Assembly (NCBI RefSeq): GCF_017377575.1
Contig: NZ_JAFREM010000017.1
Location: 1-64,000, forward strand
Origin: Candidatus Enterococcus moelleringii
GTDB taxonomy: Bacteria > Bacillota > Bacilli > Lactobacillales > Enterococcaceae
Reading direction: 5' to 3'
Length of the DNA: 64,000 nucleotides
This document shows positions 40,210 to 49,291 of this stretch, in pieces; position 1 is the first letter of the stretch, and the number at the start of each line of letters is the position of its first letter. The notes beneath the pieces are model-generated. The model was given only the letters and a program-made list of their open reading frames with translations, was not told where the DNA came from and ran no database searches. The position numbers and the translations under genes are program-made.

Positions 40210-41451
40210 TTATGCTAATCTTGCTTGGTATTCGGTAAAGCTGCTTAGTTCTTTAACAGACTGCTGCAGAATCTGGAAGGCCGTATCACAATTTTGTTTA
40301 TCGGCAATCAGCGGCGGAACCATCCGAATCGTATGCTGATCAATCTGAGTGATCAGCAGCTTTTTGTCGAAGGCCAGGTGTTTAACCTCGTGGGCAATCG
40401 GCTCATGAAACTCGACGCCGATCATTAGTCCTCGACCGCGAACTTCCTTGACTCCTGGCATTGAGCGCAGCAGATCGGTAAAATACGTACCTACTTGATG
40501 AGCATTCGTCGCCAAATCCTTCTCAATAATCTCGGTAACGGCAGCTAGGCCAGCTGCACAGCAAAGCGGACTTCCGCCATAAGTTGATCCATGGGAACCA
40601 ATCGTGAAAGCTTTACTGACTTCTTTAGTGGCACAAATCGCTCCAAGTGGCGTTCCGCCGCCCATCGCTTTAGCCATTGAAACAATGTCGGGTTTGATCC
40701 CGTGATACATATACGCCATCAAGCTGCCGGTGCGGCCCCAGCCGGTTTGAATTTCATCCAGCATAAGCAAAATTCCTTTTTCGTCGCAAAAAGCACGAAC
40801 TTCCTGTAAATACGCCTGATCTGCGGGGTGGACGCCGCCTTCTCCTTGGATCGGCTCCAGCATAATGCCGATAACATGATCGTTATATGCTTCTTTAATC
40901 GCCTCTATATCATTGAAGGGAACATAGCTGAAACCGGGAACCCCAGGCATGTAGCCGTTGTGGTTGGCGGTTTCTGGTTGCCCAGTTGCTGACAGGGAAC
41001 CGAATGTTCGACCGTGAAAGCTCTTTTTAGCTGAAATAATATGGTATTTATCAGGACCGAAGTTTTCCACGCCGTATTTGCGAGCCAGCTTAATCATCGC
41101 TTCATTGGCTTCGGTACCGGAATTCTGGAAGAAAATTTTGTCCATCCCAATCGCTTCGCAAATGGTTTTCGCCAGCAAAGCCTGCGGCAGAGTATAAGGG
41201 TAATTGAAGGTATGAGAGACATCTTGTACTTGGTCAATCACGGCTTTTACAACTCGTGGATTGGTATTACCGATGTTGTTGACCGCAACACCGCCGTAAA
41301 AATCTAAATAGCCAACGCCGTTTTCATCATATAGATACATTCCTTCAGCTGTTTCAGCAATGAAATCAAAACGTTCATAGGTTTCCATCATATAAGTGTC
41401 CACCAAGTCCTTGATCTCCTGTGCTGAGTACTTCGTTTCTGCTAAACGCAT
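40210..41451 (-). CDS. class III aminotransferase (acetylornithine/4-aminobutyrate type)
   Basis: 413 residues with PLP-binding features: NSGTEANEAMIKLAR, the aromatic loop FHGRTFGSLSATGQ, IMLEPIQGEGG, LLMLDEIQTGWGRTG and the Schiff-base Lys in SMAKAMGGGTPLGA (about 252). It is closest in style to ArgD/GabT-like ornithine or gamma-amino-acid transaminases; exact substrate cannot be set. No arginine-biosynthesis genes are adjacent, so a catabolic role with the neighbouring aspartase and amino-acid transporter is plausible. Confidence 0.85.
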   Translation of the reverse strand: MRLAETKYSAQEIKDLVDTYMMETYERFDFIAETAEGMYLYDENGVGYLDFYGGVAVNNIGNTNPRVVKAVIDQVQDVSHTFNYPYTLPQALLAKTICEAIGMDKIFFQNSGTEANEAMIKLARKYGVENFGPDKYHIISAKKSFHGRTFGSLSATGQPETANHNGYMPGVPGFSYVPFNDIEAIKEAYNDHVIGIMLEPIQGEGGVHPADQAYLQEVRAFCDEKGILLMLDEIQTGWGRTGSLMAYMYHGIKPDIVSMAKAMGGGTPLGAICATKEVSKAFTIGSHGSTYGGSPLCCAAGLAAVTEIIEKDLATNAHQVGTYFTDLLRSMPGVKEVRGRGLMIGVEFHEPIAHEVKHLAFDKKLLITQIDQHTIRMVPPLIADKQNCDTAFQILQQSVKELSSFTEYQARLA

Positions 41452-41562
41452 AAAATCACCCTGCCTTCTATTAGTAGTAAAATCTTTTATGGAAGATAAT
41501 CTAACATAAAATTATCGATTAATCAAGATAGGAATAAGCGAAAAAATAAATATTTTTGCCTG

Positions 41563-41601
41563 TAAATCCGCTTGATACGCCTGTTCAAAGCGGATTTTTG
41601 G
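41563..41601 (+). terminator. orphan terminator in a divergent intergenic region
   Basis: AATCCGCTT (41564-41572) pairs with AAGCGGATT (41588-41596), then TTTGGGTTTTT. Both flanking genes point away from it, so it belongs to no annotated gene. It could end a small RNA, or act as a leader for the amino-acid transporter. Confidence 0.6.
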
Positions 41602-41727
41602 GTTTTTAAGACTTATTCGGATTAATAAAAATTGAAAAAACGTCTTCCAATTGCATTTTTATGTGTTATAATTTCTAACATGAAAGTTTGTAAGTTACTA
41701 ATAGTTGTATCAGGGAGGAGAAAGAAT

Positions 41728-42561
41728 ATGAAGAAACAGATGAAAAAGTTCATGCTTGTGGGAGGAATTGCGATTCTTTCAACTTTGTTTTTGGCTGGTT
41801 GCCAAAGCAACAATGCGGAGGAAGAAACCAGCAGCGAAGCGGTCACTGAAGAAAATGTCGAAGGATCTTTAGAAGGTGAAAGCTTGCGCATTGGTACGTC
41901 AGGGGTATTTGCACCTTTTTCTTACTATGAAGAGGACGGACAGACCTTGACCGGATACGACATTGAACTATTGGACAAATTGCAGGAATTTCTAGGATAC
42001 GAATTAGCAGGCGGCGAATATCAAGTGCAAGATTATGCACCTTTAGTCACCTCGTTATCGGAAGGTAAGTTGGATGTTGCGGCAGCTGCCTTATGTGCCA
42101 CCAGTGAACGTCAGGAAATTATGGATTTCACCGAACCGTACTTAAATTCTGGCCAGCGGGTGATGATTAATACCGAAGCTGATACCGGAATTACCGGAAT
42201 TGATGACTTAGGGGATAAAACGGTAGGGGTGGAAAAAGGAACAGCTTCTCATGCTTACGCAAGTAAGAATTTAGAGGGTGCTAAGATTGAAGCCTACGAT
42301 AAAATCACCGGTGCTTTTGAAGCCTTGCAGCAAAATAAAGTGGATGCCGTAATCCAAGATGCACCAAACGTGGCTTATTATGTGAAAACGCAGACGGATT
42401 CAACCTTGGAAGGCATCGGTGAGGAATTCAATCAAGATGAATCTCCTTATGCGGTGGCCTTGACTAAGGACAGTCCTTATAAAGAAAACTTCGAGTTGGC
42501 CTTAAAGGTCTTTGAAGAAGACGGAACCTTGAAAGAGCTAAACAAAAAATGGACAGAATAG
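41728..42561 (+). CDS. polar amino-acid ABC transporter, substrate-binding lipoprotein
   Basis: 277 residues from ATG 41728, set by GGGAGGAG. Lipoprotein signal peptide with lipobox LAGC (Cys at about residue 24), then an Asn/Glu-rich linker and a family-3 solute-binding domain (LRIGTSGVFAPFSYYEEDGQTLTGYDIELL, and GKLDVAAAALCATSERQEIMDFTEPY). It captures an amino acid outside the cell for the permease and ATPase encoded next. Ligand not determinable; glutamine, cystine or basic amino acids are typical. First gene of a three-gene operon. Confidence 0.92.
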   Translation: MKKQMKKFMLVGGIAILSTLFLAGCQSNNAEEETSSEAVTEENVEGSLEGESLRIGTSGVFAPFSYYEEDGQTLTGYDIELLDKLQEFLGYELAGGEYQVQDYAPLVTSLSEGKLDVAAAALCATSERQEIMDFTEPYLNSGQRVMINTEADTGITGIDDLGDKTVGVEKGTASHAYASKNLEGAKIEAYDKITGAFEALQQNKVDAVIQDAPNVAYYVKTQTDSTLEGIGEEFNQDESPYAVALTKDSPYKENFELALKVFEEDGTLKELNKKWTE

Positions 42562-42573
42562 GAGCTGAGCACT

Positions 42574-43308
42574 ATGGTGTCTCAAGAAACGCTGCGTATC
42601 CTGGTTCCTTTATTGCTAGATGGTTTAGTCATGACTTTGCTGGTGGCCATTGTAGGGATTGGGATCGGATTTGTGATCGGTTGTGTTACAGGCGTGGCCC
42701 TGCGGTCAAAAAATGTTTTTGTTAAAGGAATCAGCTCGGTTTACATCTGGCTGATTCGCGGAACCCCTTTAATTGTTCAAGCGTTGTACATTTACTTTGT
42801 ACTCCCACGTCTTTTAGGCTTAGATTTAAACAGCACTACAGCCGGAATTATCGTCATCGCGATTAATTCCGGGGCTTTCATTTCCGAAATTGTTCGTGGA
42901 GCCTTAGAAGGTGTAGATATTGGTCAATGGGAAGCAGGTCGTTCGCTGGGAATGAAGGATTACCAGATTTTGATTCATTTCATTGTCCCGCCAGCTTTTC
43001 GCAGTGCTTTGCCGGCGCTGGGAAACCAGTTTATTACTTCGGTTAAGGATACGTCTTTGCTGACGGTGATTGCCGTCAGCGAAATGACGCAGCAGGCCAT
43101 GAACTATGCGTCATTGAGCTTTGATTATGTCAGTACCTACACAGTTTTAGCCGTGTTTTATTTAGGGCTGATCAGTTTGTTGATTGTTGGACAAAAACAG
43201 ATTGAAAAAAGCTTTTTATTGAAGAGAAAGAAGGAGGAGACGCGAAATGGCACTGCTAGAAATAAGGCATTTAAACAAATCTTTTTACGCTGGCAAAAGG
43301 ATTCTTAA
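42574..43308 (+). CDS. amino-acid ABC transporter permease (HisM/GlnP type)
   Basis: 244 residues with five or six helices and the inner-membrane loop [35 protein letters not shown] that couples to the ATPase. The domain ends near residue 218; the remaining 25 or so residues are charged and overlap the next gene by 62 bases in another frame. Usual homologues stop near the start of the ATPase gene, so the original stop may have been lost. Starts 12 bases after the binding protein. Confidence 0.9.
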   Translation: MVSQETLRILVPLLLDGLVMTLLVAIVGIGIGFVIGCVTGVALRSKNVFVKGISSVYIWLIRGTPLIVQALYIYFVLPRLLGLDLNSTTAGIIVIAINSGAFISEIVRGALEGVDIGQWEAGRSLGMKDYQILIHFIVPPAFRSALPALGNQFITSVKDTSLLTVIAVSEMTQQAMNYASLSFDYVSTYTVLAVFYLGLISLLIVGQKQIEKSFLLKRKKEETRNGTARNKAFKQIFLRWQKDS

Positions 43309-43981
43309 CGATATTTCCGTGGAGATTCAGCCAAATTCGGTCACCTGTATTTTGGGACCATCCGGCGCTGGAAAAAGTACCTTTTTACGCTGCATCAATC
43401 AGCTGGAGGAACCATCAGAAGGGGAGATTTTGTACAAACAGGAAAACACAATCGATCCTAAATACGATGTTCGTAAGCTGAGAGAAGAAATTGGGATGGT
43501 GTTCCAGTCCTTTCATCTGTTTCCTTTGAAAACCGTGCTGGAAAATGTGGCGATGCCTTTGCAGATTGTTAAAAAAATGCACGTTACTGTAGCCAAAGCC
43601 GAGGCAATGCGGATGCTGAAAAAGGTTGGACTGGGGGATAAAGGCGATGATTATCCCGAGCAGCTGTCAGGTGGACAAAAGCAGCGAGTAGCGATTGCCC
43701 GCAGTTTGGCGATGAATCCGAAAATCATGCTGTTTGATGAACCGACCTCAGCCCTTGACCCTGAATTAGTCGGGGATGTGCTGGATGTCATGAAAAACTT
43801 GGCGGAAGAAGGCAAGACCATGATTATTGTTACCCATGAAATGGGCTTTGCCAAAGAAGTTTCCGATCGGATTTTATTTATGGTGAATGGCGAGATTATC
43901 GAAGACAACACCCCAGAAAAATTCTTCAGTAGTCCAGAAACCGAGCGGGCAAAAAGCTTCTTGCTTCGTTCGCTAAAATAA
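43247..43981 (+). CDS. amino-acid ABC transporter ATP-binding protein (GlnQ/HisP type)
   Basis: 244 residues with Walker [11 protein letters not shown] loop [17 protein letters not shown], signature [17 protein letters not shown], Walker [15 protein letters not shown] and the H loop [12 protein letters not shown]. Full length. AAGGAGGAGA precedes the ATG inside the permease tail. Drives the importer of 41728-43308 and ends at a good terminator. Confidence 0.93.
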   Translation: MALLEIRHLNKSFYAGKRILNDISVEIQPNSVTCILGPSGAGKSTFLRCINQLEEPSEGEILYKQENTIDPKYDVRKLREEIGMVFQSFHLFPLKTVLENVAMPLQIVKKMHVTVAKAEAMRMLKKVGLGDKGDDYPEQLSGGQKQRVAIARSLAMNPKIMLFDEPTSALDPELVGDVLDVMKNLAEEGKTMIIVTHEMGFAKEVSDRILFMVNGEIIEDNTPEKFFSSPETERAKSFLLRSLK

Positions 43982-43984
43982 ACA

Positions 43985-44016
43985 GACACCTCCTGTATCA
44001 CTGGGAGGTGTCTTTT
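43985..44016. terminator. terminator between convergent operons
   Basis: GACACCTCC (43985-43993) pairs with GGAGGTGTC (44004-44012), then TTTT. The stem overlaps the 3' end of the converging MerR gene. Confidence 0.85.
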
Positions 44017-44834
44017 CTTCGCACCGGAATCTGAATTTCCGTTAACCATTCCTCGGGTTTCTCCTTGTTCCACATACCATCAATGTAAGATTCTCGTGGC
44101 AAATCAGCGATCTCATAGTCATTTTGATCAATAAAGGAAAGGATCCCTTGATAGCTTAAGGGCAGTCGGTCATAGACTCCTTGGTGCAGAGCACAGACCG
44201 CTTTTTCAACTTTAGGAATCACCTTGAAGGAAAGAAAAGTATCTTCCTTTGAAGCCGCCGTAACGGCCTCGCAAATCTCCACTCGAATATTTTCTTCCTT
44301 GTACTCACCATCCAAGTAACGGTTAAAACAATATTGCGGGGTGGTATAGCGGCTGTCCAAGCGCTCCAGTTCACGATCCATTTTTGGCATGTATTGCATC
44401 AAGTCGCCATACGTTTTCACCGTCAAAGTCATGGAAGCTACCGTGATTTCCGGCAATGATTTTTCAATAATGTCATACTCCACTAATTCCTCATCGTCAG
44501 CCAGATAGCTTTCAATCACCGACAACTCCTGTGTTCGTTCCGCAATTTCTTCCAAAACCCGTTTCTTTTTCAGGCGCAACAGCTTGTCTTTACTGACACC
44601 TTGCTGGACTTGGCGGATTTCTTCCAGTGAAAAGCCGATCTTCCGCAAGGCAATAATTTGATGCAAATCCGGCAGCTGACTAGCGCTATAATAACGATAG
44701 CCGTTTTCCGGATCAACATAGCGAGGCACCAACAGTCCTTTTTCATCATAGTGGCGTAGTGCTTTGATGGTTACTTGATTCATTTGGGAAAAAATCCCTA
44801 CTCGATACAGATTTTCATCCGGTTTATCTAACAT
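43998..44834 (-). CDS. MerR-family regulator with GyrI-like domain
   Basis: 278 residues: MerR helix-turn-helix (YRVGIFSQMNQVTIKALRHYDEKGLLVP ... GYRYYSASQLPDLHQIIALRKIGFSLEEIRQV), a dimer helix, and a GyrI-like effector domain from about 125. It is the last gene of an operon with an ABC exporter and lies four bases after the permease. Their shared promoter has a 19-bp spacer, so this protein most likely senses a drug-like compound and turns on the exporter and itself. Confidence 0.88.
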   Translation of the reverse strand: MLDKPDENLYRVGIFSQMNQVTIKALRHYDEKGLLVPRYVDPENGYRYYSASQLPDLHQIIALRKIGFSLEEIRQVQQGVSKDKLLRLKKKRVLEEIAERTQELSVIESYLADDEELVEYDIIEKSLPEITVASMTLTVKTYGDLMQYMPKMDRELERLDSRYTTPQYCFNRYLDGEYKEENIRVEICEAVTAASKEDTFLSFKVIPKVEKAVCALHQGVYDRLPLSYQGILSFIDQNDYEIADLPRESYIDGMWNKEKPEEWLTEIQIPVRRKDTSQ

Positions 44835-44838
44835 GTAC

Positions 44839-45579
44839 TCACTCCCATCTGAAGGTTTTCACTGAAACGATTATACCAATAATGCCAAACAGCAGCAGAT
44901 AAAGCAACGGCAGCAGCGGCAAACTGCGGAGACCTTCAAGAGAAACGATCTTCAATAAGCGAACCCCTTGAGTCAGTGGCAGCATGTTGGCGATTTTTTG
45001 CATCCTTTCAGGAAAAATTTCGAAGGGAATCACCGATCCCGACAAAAAGAGCATCGTAAAATAAACCAGATTGCAGATCAAGTTGGCCTGCTTCATAGTT
45101 CGACAAAGACTGGCCAGCATCATACCCATACTATACATGGAGAACATCACAAGAAAATACACACTGACAAAACCTAACCAAGACCCAGGCATCCGATAGC
45201 CCAACACCAAGACGGCAACGCCAGTGACGCCTAAAGCAGAAGCCAGAGCCAGCAGGATACACAGAACGACCTGAATACTCATTAAAAAAAGCGGGCTGGT
45301 AGGAGTAGTAAAAAAGTGTTTTAAAATCTTTTTATCCCGATAATCCGCGATGGTTAAGGGGAGGCCCATAAAAGCTGTCGCGCAAATACCGACGGTTACT
45401 AAAGCAGGATAACTGCTTTGCAAGAACGTATAGTCACCAGTTTTGACTACTTGATTACCTGCCAACATACTAATCAAAAGTAACACGGCCATCGGCATCC
45501 CAATCCCAAACATCAACCCTTCCGGTGTCCGCAACGATACTCTTCCTTCTACCGACAAAACGGTTAAGTATTTTCTCAT
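44839..45579 (-). CDS. ABC-2 drug-exporter permease
   Basis: 246 residues with six helices of the ABC2_membrane type; VYFTMLFLSGSVIPFEIFPERMQKIANMLPLTQGVRLLKI is the family signature before the last helix. Overlaps the ATPase gene by four bases. Forms an exporter with it, probably for a hydrophobic drug or peptide sensed by the downstream MerR protein. Confidence 0.87.
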   Translation of the reverse strand: MRKYLTVLSVEGRVSLRTPEGLMFGIGMPMAVLLLISMLAGNQVVKTGDYTFLQSSYPALVTVGICATAFMGLPLTIADYRDKKILKHFFTTPTSPLFLMSIQVVLCILLALASALGVTGVAVLVLGYRMPGSWLGFVSVYFLVMFSMYSMGMMLASLCRTMKQANLICNLVYFTMLFLSGSVIPFEIFPERMQKIANMLPLTQGVRLLKIVSLEGLRSLPLLPLLYLLLFGIIGIIVSVKTFRWE

Positions 45580-46289
45580 GCGCTTTCCTCCATTATCTGC
45601 AAGTAATAGTCCTCCAGCGTCAGGAAATTGTCCTGCTGCTGCAATTGAACTAGATTTTGCCGTTCAATAATCCGGCCCTTTTTCAAAAAGACCAGCTCAT
45701 CGCAAAGCTGCTCGGCTTCCTCTAAATAATGAGTCGTCAAAAAGATCGTTAATCCTTGTTTCTTTAATCCTCGTAAGACCCGCCAGACATCCCTTCGCGC
45801 TTCCGTATCCAAACCAGTCGTTAACTCATCCAAGAAAACAATCTTTGGATTCGGCAGCAAAGCCAAGACCAAAGAAAGCCGCTGCTTTTGTCCACCAGAC
45901 AAACTATTGGCCCGCTGTTTTTGGTATTCGGAAAGTCCAAACTGCTCTAACAGTTCTTGATAGTCTTGCGGCTGTTGATACAACGCCGCCATTTCCTGAC
46001 ATAATTCTTCGACATTGATATTGTTTTGAAAACTTGAAGCCTGCAGCTGAACCCCAATTTTCTCAAATAAGCTCTTGCGATTCTTACTCGCTGTCTTGCC
46101 AAAAATTAGCGTTTCGCCGCTGTCAGATTTCTTCAGACCAAGGATACATTCAATCAAAGTCGATTTGCCAGCACCATTTGGCCCCAAGAGACCAAAGACC
46201 GTCCCTTTCTTTACCTGAAGACTAACGTCGTTTAATACTTGCTTGTTTCCAAACTGTTTGGATAAATTCTTTACTGTGATGATACCCAT
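45576..46289 (-). CDS. ABC drug-exporter ATP-binding protein
   Basis: 237 residues from the ATG at 46287-46289, preceded by GGAGGCGATAAG; an earlier in-frame start at 46340 would cross the promoter. Walker A GPNGAGKST, signature [12 protein letters not shown], Walker B IVFLDELTTGLD (Leu in place of the common Pro, frequent in this subgroup), H loop TTHYLEEAEQ. First gene of the ABC-permease-merR operon. Confidence 0.9.
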   Translation of the reverse strand: MGIITVKNLSKQFGNKQVLNDVSLQVKKGTVFGLLGPNGAGKSTLIECILGLKKSDSGETLIFGKTASKNRKSLFEKIGVQLQASSFQNNINVEELCQEMAALYQQPQDYQELLEQFGLSEYQKQRANSLSGGQKQRLSLVLALLPNPKIVFLDELTTGLDTEARRDVWRVLRGLKKQGLTIFLTTHYLEEAEQLCDELVFLKKGRIIERQNLVQLQQQDNFLTLEDYYLQIMEESA

Positions 46290-46309
46290 CTTATCGCCTC
46301 CTAGAACCA

Positions 46310-46340
46310 AGCATAATGTCTGCTCCAAGGGGAGAGTCAA
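46310..46340 (-). promoter_or_regulatory. MerR-type promoter of the ABC exporter operon
   Basis: On the minus strand, TTGACT (46340-46335), a 19-bp spacer and TATGCT (46315-46310). The spacer contains CTCC-CCTT-GGAG, a short dyad. The geometry is the same as at 6665-6696 and is diagnostic of MerR activation. Confidence 0.7.
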
Positions 46341-46351
46341 TCGGTGAAAAC

Positions 46352-46379
46352 AAAAAAACTCCCGCAGAAAAACGAGAGT
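46352..46379 (-). terminator. terminator of the toxin-antitoxin-like pair
   Basis: On the minus strand, ACTCTCG and CGGGAGT pair (one mismatch) and are followed by seven T residues (46358-46352). Confidence 0.75.
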
Positions 46380-46396
46380 AAGGATCCATTAATTAA

Positions 46397-46762
46397 TCAT
46401 TGCTGCTTGTACCTATGGTATTTCGTGATTAAACCAAGTATGTCTCTTTCGGAAAGTTTGCCAATTGGTTTTGGCTCAGCTAACTCTTTTACCTTTGCAA
46501 GAGAGAGGAGAATTTCAGAGGAAACATCAATATAAGAGTCTGCTTTAGAGATTAGATTGGCTATTTCCTTGTCTTGGATTTTGTACATCCGGTTTAAAAA
46601 ATCTTCTCGGCCAAACTTTTCTTTGTAAGTGTAAACGCCAAGGAGTCGTATATAACCGAATTTTTCTGAAGAAAGACCAATATAAACAGAAGGTCGTCTC
46701 TTGTTGGGGGTTGGATCCCCGAATAACATAGAATTTACGATATATAATTGAAACTCATCCAT
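46397..46762 (-). CDS. putative PemK/MazF-like toxin
   Basis: 121 residues. The first half suggests the MazF/PemK beta-barrel: FGDPTPNKRRPSVYIGLSSEKFGYIRLLGVYT resembles the family's ...KxRPxVV... strand with a conserved Arg-Pro. The second half holds helices with YIDVSSEILLSLAKV, where MazF proteins end in a similar D-K/S-xx-I segment. Its gene overlaps the upstream antitoxin-like gene by eight bases, the classical coupled layout. If correct, it cleaves RNA when free. The identification is by pattern only. Confidence 0.5.
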   Translation of the reverse strand: MDEFQLYIVNSMLFGDPTPNKRRPSVYIGLSSEKFGYIRLLGVYTYKEKFGREDFLNRMYKIQDKEIANLISKADSYIDVSSEILLSLAKVKELAEPKPIGKLSERDILGLITKYHRYKQQ

Positions 46763-47009
46763 GACGAATCCAATCTTTCATATGTTCGGGAGCATCTTCT
46801 GGGATAACTAAAGTGCCGTTTTCATCTACATCGGCAATAACTTTTTGAACGTTAGGATTTTCCATCATAGAAATATGTGGGTTCTTTTCGGTTTCAAGTT
46901 TGAGGTAAATGAAGCTCATAAAAGCTTCCTCAGGTGTCTGGCCATCTTTAGCCAAAGTTTCTTTAACGAGTTTCTCTTCTTCTGGTGTTAAATGAAGGTG
47001 TACAGTCAC
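46755..47009 (-). CDS. putative RHH-type antitoxin
   Basis: 84 residues from a GTG start (AGGGAGG upstream). The start MTVHLHLTPEEEKLVKETLAKDGQTPEEAFMSFIYLKLETEK has the strand-helix-helix pattern of RelB/DinJ-type ribbon-helix-helix proteins. The C-terminal half is acidic (VIADVDENGTLVIPEDAPEHMKDW), as in toxin-neutralising tails. Located directly before the toxin-like gene and overlapping it. Confidence 0.55.
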   Translation of the reverse strand: MTVHLHLTPEEEKLVKETLAKDGQTPEEAFMSFIYLKLETEKNPHISMMENPNVQKVIADVDENGTLVIPEDAPEHMKDWIRHG

Positions 47010-47129
47010 GATTAACGACCTCCCTTTTGATAAGTTGTTTGGGCTAATGTTAGCGTAGAATATGATGTAATTATAGCATCGAAACCTTGATTTATCAATG
47101 TTTATAGCAAGTGGTTAATCTTGTGTTAA

Positions 47130-47158
47130 CAAAAAAACTAGCAGATCTCTCTGCTAGT
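47130..47158 (-). terminator. terminator of xpaC-telA
   Basis: ACTAGCAGA (47137-47145) pairs with TCTGCTAGT (47150-47158), followed on the minus strand by seven T residues. Confidence 0.85.
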
Positions 47159-47172
47159 CAGCGTCTTACTCT

Positions 47173-48360
47173 TTAGTTTTCTTTCGTTGTTAATTCCAAC
47201 AACTTGTTTTTCAACTCATTTTCCATATGGTTGATTTCCAATTCGGCGGCATGACGACGTTCCTTGCCTTCTTTTTGAATACGAAGGGTTTCTTCCAAGG
47301 TTTCCACTAAATCATTTTGCGTTTGTTGTAGTGTTTCGATATCCACAATGCCCCGTTCGTTTTCTTTGGCGGTTTCAATCGTCGAAATTTTCAGCATTTC
47401 TGAATTTTTCTTCAATAGATCGTTGGTTGTTTCAGATACTTGGCGTTGAGCCATCGACGCATCCTTTTGACGCAACAGAGTCAAGGCAATCGCTACTTGG
47501 TTTTTCCACAATGGAATCGCCGTATTGATAGAGGCTTGAATCTTTTCAGCCAAGGCTTGGTTCGTATTTTGGATCAAACGAATTTGCGGTGCTTGCTGGA
47601 TCGTGATTTGACGCGCCAGTTTCAAGTCGTAGGTCCGTTTATCTAAACGATCCAAAAATTGTGTGTAGTCGTTAACAACCTGCACGTCCATTTGGTCGCC
47701 GCTAGCCTGCGCTTTTTTGCTGGCTTCTGGAATAACTTCGAATTTCAACTCTTCCATCTTCAGCTCAGCTGCCGCAATATAAATGTTCAAGGCGTCAAAA
47801 TAGTCCTTGTTCTTAGTATAAAGCTGTTCCAGCATTTGATTGTCCTTTAACAGACCATCTTTTTCTGTATTCAGCTTCATAGCAATCTTATCAATTTGGG
47901 CACCAATTTTTTGGTATTTCGTCGTAATTTCATAAATCGACTGTTTTACTTTTCCGAAAACCCGTTGGAAAAGATTACCCTCGCCAACCCGTAATTCATC
48001 CGGGTTTGCTTCTTGCAGACGATACATTAACTGATTTAATGAATCACCGATCGGTCCAATATCTTGGGCTGATACAGTCGTTAGCATCGACTGTGAAAAT
48101 TCGCTCAGTTTTGTTTGCGCAGTTGCGCCATAAGTAATCACAGCTTGGGAGTCGTTTACATCAATTTTCTTGGCTAATTCACGAGCTTGGGCTTGGCGTT
48201 CTTCAGGCAGCTTGTCGACTAAGCGATCGGCTGTTTCTTGTTCCTGCAGACTTGAAATTTCTTGTTTTTGGACAGGTGTTAGGCTATCAGTGCCAAATGG
48301 GTTGCTTAACAAATCATCTAATGTGTCATTTACTGGTGCGGGTTTGTTTTCCGGTTCCAC
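47173..48360 (-). CDS. telA: TelA-like toxic anion resistance protein
   Basis: 395 residues, helical throughout with several coiled coils, matching TelA/KlaA (for example [32 protein letters not shown] and [15 protein letters not shown]). The family is linked to tellurite and bacteriocin resistance and sits with XpaC as here; the mechanism is unclear. Cytoplasmic. It follows xpaC by 44 bases, with a terminator-like hairpin between them that probably sets the ratio of the two. Confidence 0.9.
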   Translation of the reverse strand: MEPENKPAPVNDTLDDLLSNPFGTDSLTPVQKQEISSLQEQETADRLVDKLPEERQAQARELAKKIDVNDSQAVITYGATAQTKLSEFSQSMLTTVSAQDIGPIGDSLNQLMYRLQEANPDELRVGEGNLFQRVFGKVKQSIYEITTKYQKIGAQIDKIAMKLNTEKDGLLKDNQMLEQLYTKNKDYFDALNIYIAAAELKMEELKFEVIPEASKKAQASGDQMDVQVVNDYTQFLDRLDKRTYDLKLARQITIQQAPQIRLIQNTNQALAEKIQASINTAIPLWKNQVAIALTLLRQKDASMAQRQVSETTNDLLKKNSEMLKISTIETAKENERGIVDIETLQQTQNDLVETLEETLRIQKEGKERRHAAELEINHMENELKNKLLELTTKEN

Positions 48361-48379
48361 TATGGTTCCTCCTGTTCGA

Positions 48380-48406
48380 AAAAAATCTAGCTAGGCTAGA
48401 TTTTTT
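48380..48406 (-). terminator. intraoperonic terminator/attenuator between xpaC and telA
   Basis: AAAAAATCTAGC (48380-48391) and GCTAGATTTTTT (48395-48406) form a 12-bp perfect stem with a 3-base loop and a T run on the minus strand. It begins in the xpaC stop codon, so only part of the transcripts should reach telA. Confidence 0.7.
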
Positions 48407-49064
48407 ATTCGCTAAATTGTTTGGACAGATCAGGATCTTTTTCAATGTTTCGTTTGGCAATCGAGATTTCTACATCCATGTCTTCCAAGTCATTGGAAAC
48501 GAATTGTTGATAATCTTTAACTACCAAAGCGGCCATTTGATCGATGATCTGTGCACTTTCTTCTAGTTTACCATAAACTTCTTTCGACTTAACCTCATGA
48601 TTATTGATTTCGATATAATTGTCGGTCAAATCAACAATGTTCGGTAAGTGTGTATAAAGAAATTGGCTCGCTTCAGGCAAGCGGGTTGGTTCTTTTACCA
48701 ATTCTTTAAACAGAGCCTTGGCTGCTTTTAACATATCGTGACGTAAATCAATCGCTTTTAGCTTTGCGTTGTTTTTAATGTTGTTTTGCAGCTGAACAAT
48801 TTGGTTCTTCGACTGATTCATTGTTTCGCGGAAAAGGTCAATTTCGCTGTCGGTCATGCCAGCTTCACGGTAATAATCTTCCTTTTCAGGACTAAGTAAC
48901 GGCATTTCTTCTTTTTTCTGAACTTTTCGTCCTTTAATGCCACGATAAATTAAGGTAACACCTGTCACAAGTAGTACTAATGTGATAAAATCGCCAAAGT
49001 CACCTTCTAAAAAACAGATGATCCCAATGATTACCACAATTATCGGGAATATTTTCTTTCGCAT
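48405..49064 (-). CDS. xpaC: XpaC-like membrane protein
   Basis: 219 residues: two N-terminal helices (about 4-20 and 22-43) and a cytoplasmic helical domain. XpaC family (named after hydrolysis of a chromogenic phosphate in Bacillus), always paired with telA. Probably anchors TelA at the membrane. Ribosome site AGGAGG just upstream of the ATG at 49064. Confidence 0.85.
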   Translation of the reverse strand: MRKKIFPIIVVIIGIICFLEGDFGDFITLVLLVTGVTLIYRGIKGRKVQKKEEMPLLSPEKEDYYREAGMTDSEIDLFRETMNQSKNQIVQLQNNIKNNAKLKAIDLRHDMLKAAKALFKELVKEPTRLPEASQFLYTHLPNIVDLTDNYIEINNHEVKSKEVYGKLEESAQIIDQMAALVVKDYQQFVSNDLEDMDVEISIAKRNIEKDPDLSKQFSE

Positions 49065-49291
49065 AATGATCCTCCTAATCTAGTAAGTAAAGCGGGTATC
49101 TAATGCATTTATTTTTCACGTATTTCCTTACACGCTCATAATAGCACGAAATTCTATAGAATTAGTATCGGACCAAAGATGGATTTTTTAGATTTAGAAA
49201 AAACATAAGAAATTTTCTATGCTACAATAAGTCTTAAGTCCGTTGTCTTATTTAAATCAACGAAGTATTCTTAAAGAAGAAGGGTGAAGTT

